A stretch of DNA of 64,000 nucleotides from contig CM077162.1 in the NCBI GenBank assembly GCA_039583875.1, forward strand, positions 56,819,675-56,883,674, given 5' to 3'. This document shows positions 1-10,960 of the stretch, one piece after another. The notes under the pieces were generated by a model. It saw only the letters and a list, made by a program, of their open reading frames with translations, did not search any database and was not told where the DNA came from. Source of the stretch: Platanthera guangdongensis. Taxonomy: Eukaryota; Streptophyta; Magnoliopsida; Asparagales; Orchidaceae. The position numbers and the translations under genes were made by a program. The first letter of the stretch is position 1. Each line of letters opens with the position of its first letter.

Positions 1-2
1 GT

Positions 3-86
3 GCAGCTGATGACACCAGATCCAAACAAGAAGCCATGAATCCTAACAGAGAAATCAAAATGGTTAAAGGCAAAGAGAAGAAGTAA
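3..86 (+). pseudogene. C-terminal end of post-pol (ORF3) protein, element A1
   Basis: The last 27 codons and a TAA stop of the post-pol ORF of an A-type Copia element; the rest lies left of the window. The frame matches the end of the same ORF in the other A copies (near 26790-26855 and 49650-49729), ending in a lysine/glutamate-rich tail (MVKGKEK). Its position just upstream of a polypurine tract and an LTR fixes it as the 3' end of an element. The frame is open as far as it can be seen. Confidence 0.75.
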
Positions 87-257
87 TTCTGTAAGGTGAC
101 AATCTTTGGTTTTTCTGACTGCTATCTGGATGCCACATATATATATATATATATATCTGTGATGTTTTTGCAATGTCTGTATGTTGTTTTTATGCTTTTC
201 TGTTTGTATGTTGTTATTTGAATTTTTCCAAAATCTGTAAATAGTAATCCTAACCCA
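87..257 (+). other. A1 3' untranslated region with (AT)n run
   Basis: Noncoding sequence between the ORF3 stop and the polypurine tract, colinear with 49730-49895. It contains an AT dinucleotide run at about 136-156 that is expanded here compared with the other A copies, which have only a short tatatata. Confidence 0.65.
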
Positions 258-270
258 AATAGGGGGAGAT
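258..270 (+). promoter_or_regulatory. Polypurine tract, element A1
   Basis: AATAGGGGGAGAT lies immediately before the LTR start TGTTGGAACACC. This is the plus-strand priming site for reverse transcription and is found at the same place in the other A copies. Confidence 0.85.
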
Positions 271-1800
271 TGTTGGAACACCCTATTACTAATTTGGGTC
301 AGGATCACTATGTCTCTAGGAATCTGTGCTTGACCTTCTGTATAGCTTAATAGGTCAATTAGAATTGAGTCTAAGGGTTAGAAGTCTAGGATTGGAAGCT
401 GCCCTGAAGACCAAGTTTTTCTGGAGACCAAGTCTGATCGTCGAGCTCAGCACGACGATTCGTCGAACTCAGATCGACGATCGTCGAGCTCAACTTCGGC
501 AGATCGTCGAGCTCCACTCGACGATCACTGAGCTCAACTTCACAATATCGTCGAACTCCATTCGACGATCGGTGAGCTCAGGTCGACGATTTTGACTCCG
601 CACTGGATCTTTATCTCTGAGCTCAGTTCGACGATCTTTGAGCTCAGATCGACGATTATCTTGCTACTTGGATTTTCCAGTTCGCTGAGCTCAGCTCGAC
701 GATAGCAGAGCTCAGTTCGACGTTTTCAGTTATCTTTCAGAATTCAAATTCAAATCAGTTAGAAGTTATTCTGCATTTAATTCAGAAGATCTGCTAGCCG
801 TTTTCATTTACTTCTGGACCAAGTTTCAAGGGATCTTTCAAGGAATAATTCTATGGACCTTCCTTCAGAAGAGTTTTTGCAATTAAGGATGCAATCAATG
901 TAGACCAACAGCTATCTTTGACAGAGTGATATTCTATTCTGGCACAGAGAATAAAAGACAGAATGTTTTTGAATCAATATAGATGAAATACAGAGATTGA
1001 TAAGAAGAGGACACAACTCAGTATACAGAAACACTTTTCAAAATTTCTGTCAACAAGAATTCAGAAGAACACTCATCAGAGAGATCAAGCTTTCAAAAAT
1101 CTTCAGATCTCTTCAGCTCTCAAAGTGTTCAAGGCCAACATCATTTCAAGACTCCAGACACTCAACATTTCAGCTTGCTGAAATCATTTATTGCTGGAGA
1201 TCTAACTTTGAAGGCCTATCACCCTCAGCAAAGCTTTTCTTCCTGAAGATCAAGGACTCAGGGGGAGCTTTGACATCAATCCACATAGTCTTCTCAGTTG
1301 CTTGAGAAAGAGAAGACTGCCATCACTCTCTCACCCCCACTCTGTAAAGGGTTTTTCAAACTCCCTTCAAAAGTTTGAATCTGGTTTTTGAGCACCTTGT
1401 CAAAAGCTCATTGGTGGCAAGACACCTGATCAAAAAATCTGATTTGGTTTTTGAGCACCTTATCAAAAGCTCATTGGTGCCCAGGACACCTGATCAACTC
1501 ATCCTGCAGTGGATTCCTACCTAGGGTGGTAGAAGAGTGGATGTACCCAAGTTTGCGGAACCACTATAATTCCTTGTGTCATCTGGTTCTACATGTCTTC
1601 TTTTTGTTTCTGGCCTAGATTCTCTTGTGCTTAGTCTCTGCATAGCTTAGTTTTGTGATTAGTTTTATTTCTGCTTCCCTGCTCACACTCATTACAACAA
1701 TTGTTGTAAAAGCTTTGCAAAAGTTTTTCTTTGTGTTCAAAAAGCACCATATACTCTATTCACCCCCCTCTAGAGTATATCAGATCTAGTTTCCCTTTCA
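271..1800 (+). repeat. A1 3' LTR (SIRE-like Copia family A)
   Basis: Starts TGTTGGAACACC and ends CCCTTTCA, colinear with the A2 LTRs at 16423-18010 and 49909-51496. It follows a polypurine tract, so it is the 3' LTR of an element whose body lies outside the window. It holds the hairpin array (438-723), a 63-bp-period direct repeat of the GGTTTTTGAGCACC segment (about 1383-1495) and a C-rich block (CACCCCCCTCTAG) near the end. Its right end falls directly on the truncated B LTR, so A1 was inserted into B. Open frames inside it are not supported as genes. Confidence 0.9.
438..723 (+). repeat. Family A hairpin array in A1 LTR
   Basis: About a dozen half-sites TCGTCGA or TCGACGA in alternating orientation, many paired as an 8-9 bp stem around a loop of about 7 nt (for example GATCGTCGA...TCGACGATC). 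The pairs are separated by GAGCTCA-type linkers. CpG density is high compared with the flanking AT-rich DNA. Confidence 0.9.
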
Positions 1801-1854
1801 ACAAAAAATCCCTTTTTACGCGACCGACTCAAATACGATTTTCGGGGCGTTACA
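1801..1854 (-). repeat. B 3' LTR remnant
   Basis: Matches the start of the B LTR at 8438-8491 (both carry GCGACCGACTCAAATACGAT and GGGGC-TTACA). Only about 54 bp remain because A1 is inserted here; the rest should lie left of A1, outside the window. Confidence 0.85.
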
Positions 1855-1869
1855 AATCTCCCCCACTTA
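1855..1869 (-). promoter_or_regulatory. Polypurine tract, element B
   Basis: On the minus strand TAAGTGGGGGAGATT precedes the 3' LTR start TGTAACGCCCC. Confidence 0.8.
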
Positions 1870-1907
1870 AGGAATTTTGTCCCGAAATTAAGTAAAGGTA
1901 CACAAAT

Positions 1908-2240
1908 CTAAATAATACCTGAGTGGAATAACTCGGGGTATTCTTCCAACATAGCTTGTTCTCGCTCCCATGAGAGCTCCTCACGTCCGCAATTATCCCA
2001 ACAGACCTTAACCATTCGGACTTCCTTGTTGCGGAGTCGCTTGACTGCAACGTCTTCAATACGTACTGGCTTGACCCTTGTTGTTAATTCATAATCAACT
2101 GGTACTTGGTTGTCCGCCATGATCTGCAAAGGCTCTTGCACCGCCTTACGCAACACCGACAGGTGGAACACGTTATGTAGCCCACTCAACTCCACCGACA
2201 GCTTCAATCTATACGCCGCCTCGCCAACACGCTCCAGGAT
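1908..2240 (-). pseudogene. B pol C-terminus: chromodomain-like segment
   Basis: The frame reads HNVFHLSVLRKAV, then VKPVRIEDVAVKRLRNKEV, then MVKVCWDN and a YPELF end. This is the linker plus chromodomain layout found at the C-terminus of plant chromovirus integrases, with the aromatic/WE-containing core (ELSWERE). In that family the domain is thought to guide integration to particular chromatin marks. It is frameshifted relative to the upstream integrase at about 2210-2245. Confidence 0.75.
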
Positions 2241-2241
2241 T

Positions 2242-3440
2242 TCAAATCGTCCGAACTCGCTTCTTCAAGAGTCGAACTTGCGAGACACCTTTGAACGGTT
2301 TGATTTTTAGATACACCATGTTGCCAACACTGAACTCCACGTTCCTATGTTTGGCGTTATAGTACTTTGACTGTCTATCCTGAGCGATCTTCAACCTTTC
2401 CTGAATTGTACGCACCATTGAAGTGGCGTCTTCCACCGCTTGACGTTTATACAACTTCGATTCGCCTGCCTCCAACCAAGACAACGGTGTACGACTCTTC
2501 CTCCCGTATAAGGCCTTGAAAGGAGCCATTCCAATACTCGCCTGAAAGCTGTTGTTGTACGAAAACTCCACCATGTACAGGTGATCTTCCCACTGCTTTC
2601 CAAAATCTAGGACGCACATGCGAAGCATGTCCTCCATAGTCCTGTTGACCCTCTCGGTCTGGCCATCCGTCTATGGATGAAAGACTGTGCTGAACTTTAG
2701 CTTAGTACCCAACAGACTATGCACCAACCTCCAGTCATTCGACGTGAAGCATCCATATCAATCACTAACAATACTGTGGGGCACACCATGCAATCGTACA
2801 ATATTCTCCACAGAGTTTGGCTAACTTTTCCACCGGATCTTCCTTCCTGTTCGGAATAAAGTGCGACACTTTTATCAACCTATCTATGACTACCTAGATG
2901 GCATCGTTTCCCTTCTGCGACTTCGGTAAACCGTGAATAAAATCCATAGATATGTCGTCAAATTTCCATTCTGGGATAGGGAGGGACTTCAAGAAACCTT
3001 CGGGCTTCTGGCATTCCGCCTTCACCAATGCACAAGTACGTCACTTGGCCACATAAAGTGCTACATCTTTCTTCAATCCTGCCCACCAGAATAATTTATT
3101 CATGTCTCTATACATCTTTGTGCTTCCCGGGTGGACCGAGTACTTGGTATGATGCGCCTCATACATCAACTCCTCCCGAAGACTATCCGCACTAGGAATG
3201 CATAGGCGACCGTCCTTCCTTAGCAACCCATCCTCGACAGCAAACTGGGAATTTGACCCATCCAAAGATTCTTCCAAGATCTGTTTCATGCTGTTATCCT
3301 GAACCAAAGCCTGCCGAACTCTATCAGCTAGGTCACACTGAACCTCTGTCCAAAACAGTTTCTCCTCAGCACTAGACTGCTTGTCGACGCAAGATATCTC
3401 CAAAGCCTCCAACTCATGGACCAATCTCTCATCATGTACC
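2242..3440 (-). pseudogene. B pol integrase (degenerate)
   Basis: The N-terminal part (3041-3424) has the HHxxxxxxHPG-type zinc-binding region (HHTKYSVHPGSTKMYRDMNK), followed by FWWAGLKKDVALYVAK and a TGA where a cysteine codon of the CxxC half would be expected. The central core is broken (traces of a VVIDRL-like block around 2870-2900). The C-terminal part (2242-2637) keeps [20 protein letters not shown] and the GRKSRTPL stretch typical of Ty3/gypsy integrases. Several stops and a frameshift near 2250 make it inactive. Confidence 0.8.
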
Positions 3441-3454
3441 GATAAACAGTTGGC

Positions 3455-4927
3455 CTACGCCGGAGTCCTGCGACTCAACGCATCCGCCACTGCATTTCCC
3501 TTCCCAGGCACATAATGTATCTTGAAGGTGTAGTCCCCTACGAACTCCATCCACCTATGCTGCCTCATGTTCAGATCCTTTTGGTCCAACAGGTACTTCA
3601 TGCTCTTATGATTGGTGTAAATATCGACCTTCACACCGTACAGGTAGTGCCTCCAAAGCTTTAGAGCAAATATCACGGCCACTAACTCTAAGTCGTGGAC
3701 CGGATAATTCCTTTCATGAACCTCCAGTTGTCGTGAACCATATGCTATCACTCTCCCTTGCTGTAATAGAACACAACCCAAAACATTACCCGAAGCATTA
3801 CTATAGATCTCGAAACCTTCGGTTCCACTTGGCGAACATAAAATAGGTGCCGTGGTCAATCGCCTCTTCAACTCTTCAAAAGCATGTTCGCACTCCGGAG
3901 ACCACACAAACTTTTGATCCTTCCTTATCAACATCGTGAGTGGAAGTGCTACCCGCGAAAAGTTCTCTACGAAGCACCTGTAGTAGCCAGCAAGCCCCAA
4001 AAAACTCCGGACCTCTGCCACTGTAGTCAAAGCAGGCCACTCTCGTATCGCCACTATCTTCGCCGGATCCACAGCTATCCCCTCTCCACTAACAACATGA
4101 CCAAGGAACGCTATCAAGGATAACCAGAATTCACACTTGGAGAACTTAGCATACAACTGATTCCTCCTCACCGTCTTCAACACCATGTGTAGATGCTTGT
4201 AGTGATCCTCCTCGCACTTCGAGTACACCAGGATATCATCGATAAATACTATCACGAAACGATCCAGGTACTCTCTGAACGTCCTGTTCATCAGATCCAT
4301 AAATACGGATGGCGTATTCGTCAACCCAAACGGCATGACTGTGAACTCGTAATGCCCAAACCGCGTACTGAATGCTGTCTTTGGGATGTCGCTCTCCCTT
4401 ATCCTCAACTGGTAGTAACCGGACTTCAGATCTAACTTCGAATATACCGTTGACCCAACCAACTGATCAAATAGATCGTCAATCCTGGGGATCAGATATT
4501 TGTTCTTCTCTGTAAGCTTGTTCAATTCCCGGTAGTCGACACAAAGCCGCAAGCTCCCATCTTTATTCTTAACAAAGAGAACTGGTGCGCTCCAAGGCGA
4601 CGAACATGGATGCACATAACCTTGCTCTAGCAACTCCTACAGTTACACCTTCAACTCTGCCATCTCTCTTGGCGCTATCCCATATGGATAACGTGACACC
4701 GGTTTGGCACCCGGTACCAGTTCAATGGTAAAATCAATCTCCCGCTGAGGAGGGGCTCCTGGGAGATCATATGGGAACACATCGGGATACTCGGACACAA
4801 CTGGTATACTGTCAAGACTTGGCTTAGGCGTCGAAGTCTGCACTAGAGTGACAAACAGCTCTGCCCCAGACCAAACTGCCTTGAATACCTGAAGGGCTGA
4901 CATCAAAATCTTACCCGACCCCTTCAT
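3455..4927 (-). pseudogene. B pol reverse transcriptase-RNase H
   Basis: The best preserved part of B. Residues upstream of the stop near 4633 give the pre-RT segment (YPDVFPYDLPGAPP, REIDFTIELVPGA). The 392-codon frame 4633-3455 then holds RT ([38 protein letters not shown], catalytic [11 protein letters not shown]), the [11 protein letters not shown] connection and RNase H. In RNase H the expected first catalytic Asp of the YSDASG block reads YSNASG, so activity is probably lost even apart from the stop between the two frames. The segment ends with [16 protein letters not shown], the usual RNase H end before integrase. Confidence 0.9.
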
Positions 4928-4929
4928 GC

Positions 4930-5340
4930 CCGCAAAAGTAGTCCCCGATCGGCGTTCAAACCCAACTTAACTTCCTTACGGTTGCAATCAATGCATGCAC
5001 CCTGCTCCGAGAGCCAATCCATACTGAATATTATGTCGAACTCCACTAACGGTAGAATCAACGCTCACAAATCAAACCCCTGGTCTCCAATCTGAATCTT
5101 CATTACGCAGACCCTATCCGCGCTCATTGAGCACTACTAGTCAACAACACATCCATTATGTCTTTTGCCATCTTAAGATGTACTCCGACACGCAATACAA
5201 TTCCTTTGGGTAAACAGGGACGCGAAGCCCCTCCTAAACGAACGGTGCTCACACCAAATTAACGAAAGTCATGACAAATCTCAACACAACTAGTTCTAAT
5301 CTAACATTCACAAAGACGACATGTATTTACAGTGAACTGC
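4930..5340 (-). pseudogene. B protease remnant
   Basis: No long frame. The minus strand around 5010-5060 reads VEFDIIFSMDWL followed by a CIDCNRKEV-like stretch, the C-terminal signature of Ty3/gypsy retropepsins. The upstream D(T/S)G active-site block is not recognisable. Confidence 0.55.
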
Positions 5341-5684
5341 TATAACTTTAAACCGTACCTGTCACCACGACAGCGCACTTCCTGTCCTCCTACTGGCCCC
5401 GACTATACACTTCAGACTTCCTCTCGGACTTTGCACGTCCGCTCCAACACTCACGAGCAAAATGCCCCGTCTTCCCGCAGTTATAATAAGCACCCGAGGT
5501 TCGGCCTGTAGTTTCCCTTGAAGCACCAAAAGGGGGGTTGGACCCGAAGTTCTAGCCTTCTTATACCACCTACGATATCCAGACTTTGAGGTAGCTGGCA
5601 TTTTGAACTCTGTTTTCTGGCACTAGAGTCCTCAACCGCTCCTGACGTAGATTCCTTAGTCTTCTGAGCACCATCTCGACAAGC

Positions 5685-6062
5685 TTAGAAAAAGTGCCCT
5701 TTCTTGCCACAAGTATGACAGTTGAAAGTAACCTTGCTAGTCGATGATCTACCCTTCTGCTTCAGCATTCTGCGAGATGCACCCCTCATAGGACTTGCAG
5801 GGTTCGATACCCTACTCACTGGTATCTGGTGAAGTTTCCCCATATCTACTTCCAAAGATCTAGCCGACTCCACCAAGGCTCGGAATCCCAATAGTTTTGG
5901 TCCTAGCTGTAGGATTCGCAGCTCACCACGCAGCCCATTATAGAATCTATCAACTATAGACTGTTCGTTCCCCAATTCAAAGCATGGGTAGCGGCTTATC
6001 AAAAGAAATGGCTGCAAATACTCATCAACCGAGTGCGTACCCTGCACTAAGGACATGTTCAA
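5685..6062 (-). pseudogene. B gag remnant with zinc knuckle
   Basis: A 125-codon frame with the Gag-like segment SVDEYLQPFLLISRYP and DRFYNGLRGELRI, a basic linker (RRMLKQKGRSS) and a CCHC start (CHTCGKKGH). A stop falls between the His and the final Cys of the knuckle. The N-terminal half of a normal Gag is absent; only about 450 bp separate this frame from the PBS. The frame start is not an ATG. Confidence 0.7.
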
Positions 6063-6501
6063 CTGCTGGCCTTCTTAAAGTCCTTTGATCCATCACACCA
6101 CCCGACATTGAAGTCATCACAGGGACAAAGGGTTGCACATTGCTTCCTTATTGTGCACTAGTTACAGCGAGCACCACTTCAATAATCCTTCTTATGGTTT
6201 CAAACGATGGAGGGGTCTCAAGCACGTCGCTGGGTGCACTATAATCCTCAGAAACCAGACGTTCCGTCGGCTCTACGCCACTCCCGGTCACCTATAGTCG
6301 TACAAAATACCAATAAGTGACTATACAAAATTGCAAAAAGCAACTATAGGAACACGCAAGTTCCTCAAAACAAGTGTATTTTTCATTCCTAAGTGGACAT
6401 TCATGGGTTCTTTTTGATGTTATAACGATGACGCACACAAGTGCTCACCACCACTTAAAAGAATTCGCCCACGAATTCATTCAAGCCTGACCGTAACCAA
6501 A
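6063..6501 (-). other. B leader / lost gag N-terminus
   Basis: Noncoding on both strands as far as I can see. It occupies the place of the 5' leader and the N-terminal gag of B; no domain is recognisable. Confidence 0.5.
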
Positions 6502-6513
6502 AGTATGATACCA
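6502..6513 (-). promoter_or_regulatory. Primer binding site, element B
   Basis: The minus strand reads TGGTATCATACT starting 3 bp inside the LTR boundary. The first eight bases match the plant initiator-Met tRNA 3' end; the rest is degraded. Confidence 0.75.
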
Positions 6514-6516
6514 AAT

Positions 6517-8491
6517 TGTAACGCCCCCATCTGTCGCATGGCATATAACAGAAGGACCAGCTGGAACCCGACGCCATATACCACAGACAGTCAGAAGGGT
6601 TACATAAGAATATTCAAACTATCCAATTAAGACTACTCGTCCTAGACAGAGCATTCTAGCGGAAGCTTTTAAAGTTGAAAGAACCCAAATCTTAAATCCA
6701 TATCCAAGAATGTCCACATTCACACAACAGGAATGAAACCCCAAATACACTAAAAGGGTACATGGCATTATGGCCTTACAAATGTTCACTTAATAAAAAC
6801 ATGTCTTACATACATCGGCTCGCAGGCCGGCCACACATGATAAAAATAAAAACAACTATTCGCTTTGGCCTTCTAGGGCCAGCACAGCAACATGGGCTCC
6901 AGCCCGCTATTTGGTACTCGGCTCCACAACACCTGCAAGCACATTCCACCGCACGGTGGCAAACAAAGCAACAGTCAGCCAAAAGCCGACCAAATTATAA
7001 CGACCCCGCCCCTAACTCGGGACGAAGGTGCTCATTCCATGCATATCATTAGCCCAATAAAATAATAAAGCGCAACTATACTACGCCACAGGTGTAGGCT
7101 CGCACGGCCAAACACCCCGTGCACTCAGGGCACATTAACGGTGAATCCTGAACAATCAGTGTCTTCACCACCACCCCCAGGATGGCAATAACATGTGAGC
7201 ATTTAGCCTTTCTAACCACCGTATAAGGCTCCCGACTATGCCAACGGCCAGTCCCCATCTTCGGGTCTCTCGCACCGAACCACATAGCCTAGGTCCAATT
7301 CCACTTGCCTGTTGCTCACGCCGCATATACAATTTAAGTCCTACGTGCTGGCCAAGCTTCTCTCGGATCCCAAAATTTTCCAAACAATCTCATAACCCAG
7401 TTATGATCAAGGCCGGTTCCCAGACTGCCAAGTTAGCAGAACACGTTTCCGCTCAGTTTTTCGGTTGCGCCTTGAAGCTAACCTCCAAGGATTCCTACTA
7501 CAATCTACCGCGTAGAAACCCGAAAAACCTAAAGCACAGAGTCTTCTCCGGCAAAACATATCAAATGTAACATCACCGATCCAAACATCACACATCCGGG
7601 TAGGCTTCACACACAATACCTATGCCCGTACTTACGATTCCGGACTCTATATTCAACACAAGGGGGACTATTCACATCAACCCCAAGGAACACCACGGAC
7701 TCACTGCACACTCGCAGGAGCGGGATTCCATATGCAGAAAGAAAGAGCTTCACATGCTCAAGTAGAGAATCGTTAGCCTTATAGTCCGCTTTGGAACCAT
7801 AGAAAAACTACACGGAGGGAAATCTTCGCAACGAACTTTCCTCCACAGATCTTCTCTCAGATTTCGAAACGGTGCTCCGATGCTCCGCCGGCGGCCGGAA
7901 TCCCTTCCTTCTTCCTCCTCTTTCCAACTTCTTGAGAGAGAGAGAATAGTTGGAGAGAAATGAAGGATTAACTCCCCTATTCCCGGCCTTAATAGAGCAG
8001 GAAACCATCTGGGCCGTTGGATCTTAATTAAAGAAAACAAACGGCTCAGATCCGTTCAAAATCTCCAGACCTGGGTCGAACACGGCTTGGCACACGACCG
8101 TGTCCCAAGCCGTGTGCCTCGCTCCAGGCACGATCGTCGAACGGAGGAAAGACACACGGGCAAAGACATGCCCGTGTCTTACCTGACATGCCCGCGTCGA
8201 GTTCCTCGACACGCCCGTGTTCGGTGGCGTGTCACGCATAACCGCCACGGCAACGGACACGACCCAAAAGAACACGGGTTGGGACACGGGTAGGCACCCG
8301 CCCGTGTCAAATGACACGCCCGTGTCACTTAGCCGTGTTTCTAGCCGTATCATTATCGAAATGAAAACGACCAAAAACACCAGCCAGACACGGCCTTGGA
8401 CACGCCTATGTCCTAGGCCGTGTACCCCTATACAGGCACCAAAAATCCCTTTTTATGCGACCGACTCAAATACGATTTTCGGGGCATTACA
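6517..8491 (-). repeat. B 5' LTR
   Basis: About 1975 bp. On the minus strand it starts TGTAATGCCCC and ends GGGGGCGTTACA, an unusually long inverted terminus. The 5' third (8080-8424) is an array of GACACGGGC/GCCCGTGTC inverted pairs, followed by a CT-rich block (about 7925-7945) and a weak TATA-like CTATTAAGG near 7990. Short antisense frames in the LTR have no recognisable product. Confidence 0.88.
8080..8424 (-). repeat. B inverted-motif array in U3
   Basis: Repeated ACACGGGC and GCCCGTGT blocks in both orientations, including an 11-bp inverted pair (ACACGGCTTGG ... CCAAGCCGTGT) at about 8080-8118 and several CACGGGCA...TGCCCGTG pairs. It is the B counterpart of the arrays in A, C and D. 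Confidence 0.85.
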
Positions 8492-8561
8492 ACTGTCACA
8501 TCTGTCTGAGGTGTCAGAAGATTGTTTGAAACTGGAACAGCCGGTTACCATGGATGAAGCC

Positions 8562-8570
8562 TATATATAG
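8562..8570 (+). promoter_or_regulatory. TATA-like box of C 5' LTR
   Basis: TATATATAG within GCCTATATATAGATATGC, at the same place in the 3' LTR copy (62936-62944). It is the likely core promoter for C, now cut off from its upstream array by B. Confidence 0.6.
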
Positions 8571-9059
8571 ATATGCTCTCTCAACAATCAAGACAACTGA
8601 TATACAATAAGACACACAGAATAGAGAAAAGTTATTCAAGCTAATCATTTATAATCTCTGAAGGATTGAGAATCCAGAAGAAGAGAAAGAAGAAACAGTC
8701 AACATATTTTAGAGAGAGAAAAACAAGAAGGAGAGAAGTTCTCATTCAGTGAAGGCCGATTCTGAACAGTCTGCCTGAAGAATTCAGATCAAGTTTGAAT
8801 AAGAATTCAGATTAATTTCTAAAGGAAGCTGATTGAAGATCAACTTCAACACCAAGAAGATCAACCCTACTTTGTTCAGATTCACGAAGCTTTGAAGAAA
8901 GCTAAGACAGTTTGATCCTTAAGAAATCAGTTCTATCAAGAACTGATCAAGAAACCTTCAACCAATTATCTCTCCATCTTGTTGAAAATATCATCATCTT
9001 TTCATCAATAATTATTGTAGGATCCGTACTAGATCTGAGTGTAGGAGATTTACATCTCT

Positions 9060-9300
9060 GAGTTGTAAGCCTAAATTATAAAGGCTGAGGTAGGGCTGAG
9101 TGCCTGAGGTAGGGGAATCTGTTCCCTGAGTTGTAGGCCTGTGAAAGAGGCTGAGGTAGGGCTTTTGCATGAGTTGTAGGAGTGGGGTAACACTCTGAGT
9201 TGTAGGCTTGTGGAAGAGCCTGAGGTAGGGCTTGTGCCTGAGTTGTAGGAGTGTGGATTCACTCTAAGTTGTAGGAACCAGTCTTGGTTCTGAGATGTAA
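9060..9300 (+). repeat. CTGAGTTGTAGG / CTGAGGTAGGG tandem repeats in C LTR
   Basis: Imperfect repetition of GAGTTGTAGG and GAGGTAGGGCT modules. It recurs at about 63430-63655 and, on the other strand, in C' at about 10205-10375. It lies downstream of the TATA box, so in transcribed R/U5 sequence. Confidence 0.75.
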
Positions 9301-9580
9301 GATCTGTGGATCTGAGAAGAAGGAAGGAAGTTAGGCTGAATCTAGTACACTGCTAGATAAGCAAAGGGGGAAAGTGGATGTACCCATCATTTGGGGAACC
9401 ACTATAAATCTGGTGTGCAATCTGTGAATTCTATGTGTATGTGAATGCTGTGCTGTGTTTTCTGCTAAGTAAATTACTAAACTATATTGAATTATCTGCC
9501 TAAGTTAGAAAAAGAATTGAACATATTCACCCCCCCCCCCCTCTAGGTGTTTAGAATATCTTGAAACCAATTATTTCAAG

Positions 9581-9592
9581 TGGTATCAGAGG
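9581..9592 (+). promoter_or_regulatory. Primer binding site, element C
   Basis: TGGTATCAGAGG, complementary to initiator-Met tRNA, 2 bp after the LTR end. Confidence 0.85.
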
Positions 9593-9658
9593 GAGGTTAC
9601 TCAAAGAATAGACTTAACAGTCTGAGTAGATCTCCAAGGCAGAAATCTATTAGACAAA

Positions 9659-9929
9659 ATGGGTTCCATTGAGAATCATAAGGAGTTTGGTTCCATGAAA
9701 TTACCTATATGCAGGAAAGAGATTTTTGGCATATGGAAAGAAAGAGTTAGATTGTTTATGGAAGCTTCAGATCCAAGAATATACATGACAGTCAAAGAAG
9801 GGCCATTGATCCCAATGAAAGTCTCAGTTCTTGATGCAAATATCAGGACACCAAAGGAGTATTCTGAAATGATAAAGGAGGAGATCATCTTGTCTACTAT
9901 GGATAAGAAAGCACATAATATGAAAGATA
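9659..9929 (+). pseudogene. C gag, N-terminal part
   Basis: Starts at the first ATG after the PBS (MGSIENHKEFGSMKLP) and contains FGIWKERVRLFMEA, the usual Copia Gag start in which an aromatic/WK motif precedes the UBN2 Gag domain. The frame is open for about 90 codons, then runs into the solo LTR C'. It continues, out of frame, at about 12272. Confidence 0.8.
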
Positions 9930-10204
9930 TGGTACCTAAACACCTAGAGGGGGGGGGGGGGTGAATAGGTGACCTAATCCTTTTCTAACTTTTGTTTGGC
10001 AGTCAACAGTTTATAACACAGATTTCTGAATAAGTTATCACAGCACACAGCAATTCTCAACACAGTACAATCACAGCACAGAATACACAAGATTTTATAG
10101 TGGTTCCCCAATCTTTGGGTACATCCACTTTCCCCCTTCGCCTATCTAGCAGTGTACTAGATTCGGCCAAACTTCTCCACTAGCTCAGAACCCAACAAGG
10201 TTCC

Positions 10205-10375
10205 TACCTCAGGCCCAAAGCCTTACACTCAGCCAAAAGGCCTACACTCAGCCACCCAGGCCTACACTCAGCCAATTAAAGGCCTACACTCAGAGTTCTT
10301 CAACTCCTACACTCAGGCACCAAGCCCTACCCTCAGCCTTTATAAAATAGGCTTACAATCACTCAGATCCAATGG
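10205..10375 (-). repeat. GGCCTACACTCAGCC repeats in C'
   Basis: Reverse-strand counterpart of the GAGTTGTAGG-type modules in the C LTR: several copies of GCCTACACTCAGCC. Confidence 0.75.
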
Positions 10376-10817
10376 ATCTTACAAGTTTAAAATAGAAATT
10401 ACAAATGCTAACTCTACAACTCAGAAAGGATGAGAGGAGTTGAGAGTTTCTTGAGGAGTTCTTGGAAGAACTCAGCTTGATCCAAACTGACTTAGCTTTC
10501 TTCAAATCTTCTTGAGTAGAACTGAATTAGTCTGAATCTTCTGCAGTTGATCCTTGATCTCTGCTTCTTGAAATCCAGATGACTCTGAATTGTTCTTCTC
10601 AGCCTTAGTTCCAAAGACTGTATCCTTGGTTGGAGCTCTCTCTCTCCAACTACTTAGATCTACAGTTGGACTGCCTGATCTTCTTGTGTTGATCCTCTAT
10701 GTATCACTTCTTGATTTAATCTGATCAACCACTTCAATTATTCTCACAACAAGTAATGATTGTGAACAACTTAACCACTTAACAACTTTCTATATGTCTT
10801 TCTGTAAACTATGGGTG

Positions 10818-10829
10818 CCTATTTATAGG
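10818..10829 (-). promoter_or_regulatory. TATA box of C'
   Basis: CCTATAAATAGG on the minus strand, about 130 bp downstream (in minus orientation) of the GTGTCGACAC array. Confidence 0.6.
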
Positions 10830-10960
10830 CTTCCTTCGTGGTAACCGGCTGATCCGGTTTATAACAGACTTTTGACTTCTCTGACAGTTGCTGTAGACCG
10901 GCTGGATTGGCAGCTGTCATGTCAACCAGACACTTCTTGAAATTCTCTAACTGTCAGTTA

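Larger units (their letters stand above)
1801..8491 (-). mobile_element. Ty3/gypsy chromodomain retrotransposon, element B (degenerate)
   Basis: On the minus strand the order is 5' LTR (6517-8491), PBS, gag remnant, protease remnant, RT-RNase H, integrase, chromodomain, polypurine tract and 3' LTR remnant (1801-1854). The order PR-RT-RH-IN-chromodomain identifies a plant chromovirus-type Ty3/gypsy element. The internal region is about 4.66 kb, short for the class, mostly because the N-terminal gag is missing. Stops and frameshifts in every domain show it is dead. Its 3' LTR is cut by A1, and its right LTR end abuts the surviving C 5' LTR, so B inserted into C and A1 into B. Confidence 0.9.
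8492..9578 (+). repeat. C 5' LTR, right part
   Basis: Colinear with 62873-63942 of the C 3' LTR, with scattered substitutions and a 10-bp indel near 8521-8535. The left part, including the palindrome array, is missing because B interrupts it here. It ends ...CCAATTATTTCA just before the PBS. Confidence 0.88.

Noticed and set aside
271..1800. A1 LTR as a solo LTR
   Set aside because: It is preceded by the A ORF3 end, 3' noncoding tail and polypurine tract (3-270), so it is the 3' LTR of an element extending beyond the window.
8087..8570. Plus-strand open frames across the B LTR/C LTR boundary
   Set aside because: They cross an insertion boundary and consist of the GCCCGTGTC array; no product is recognisable.
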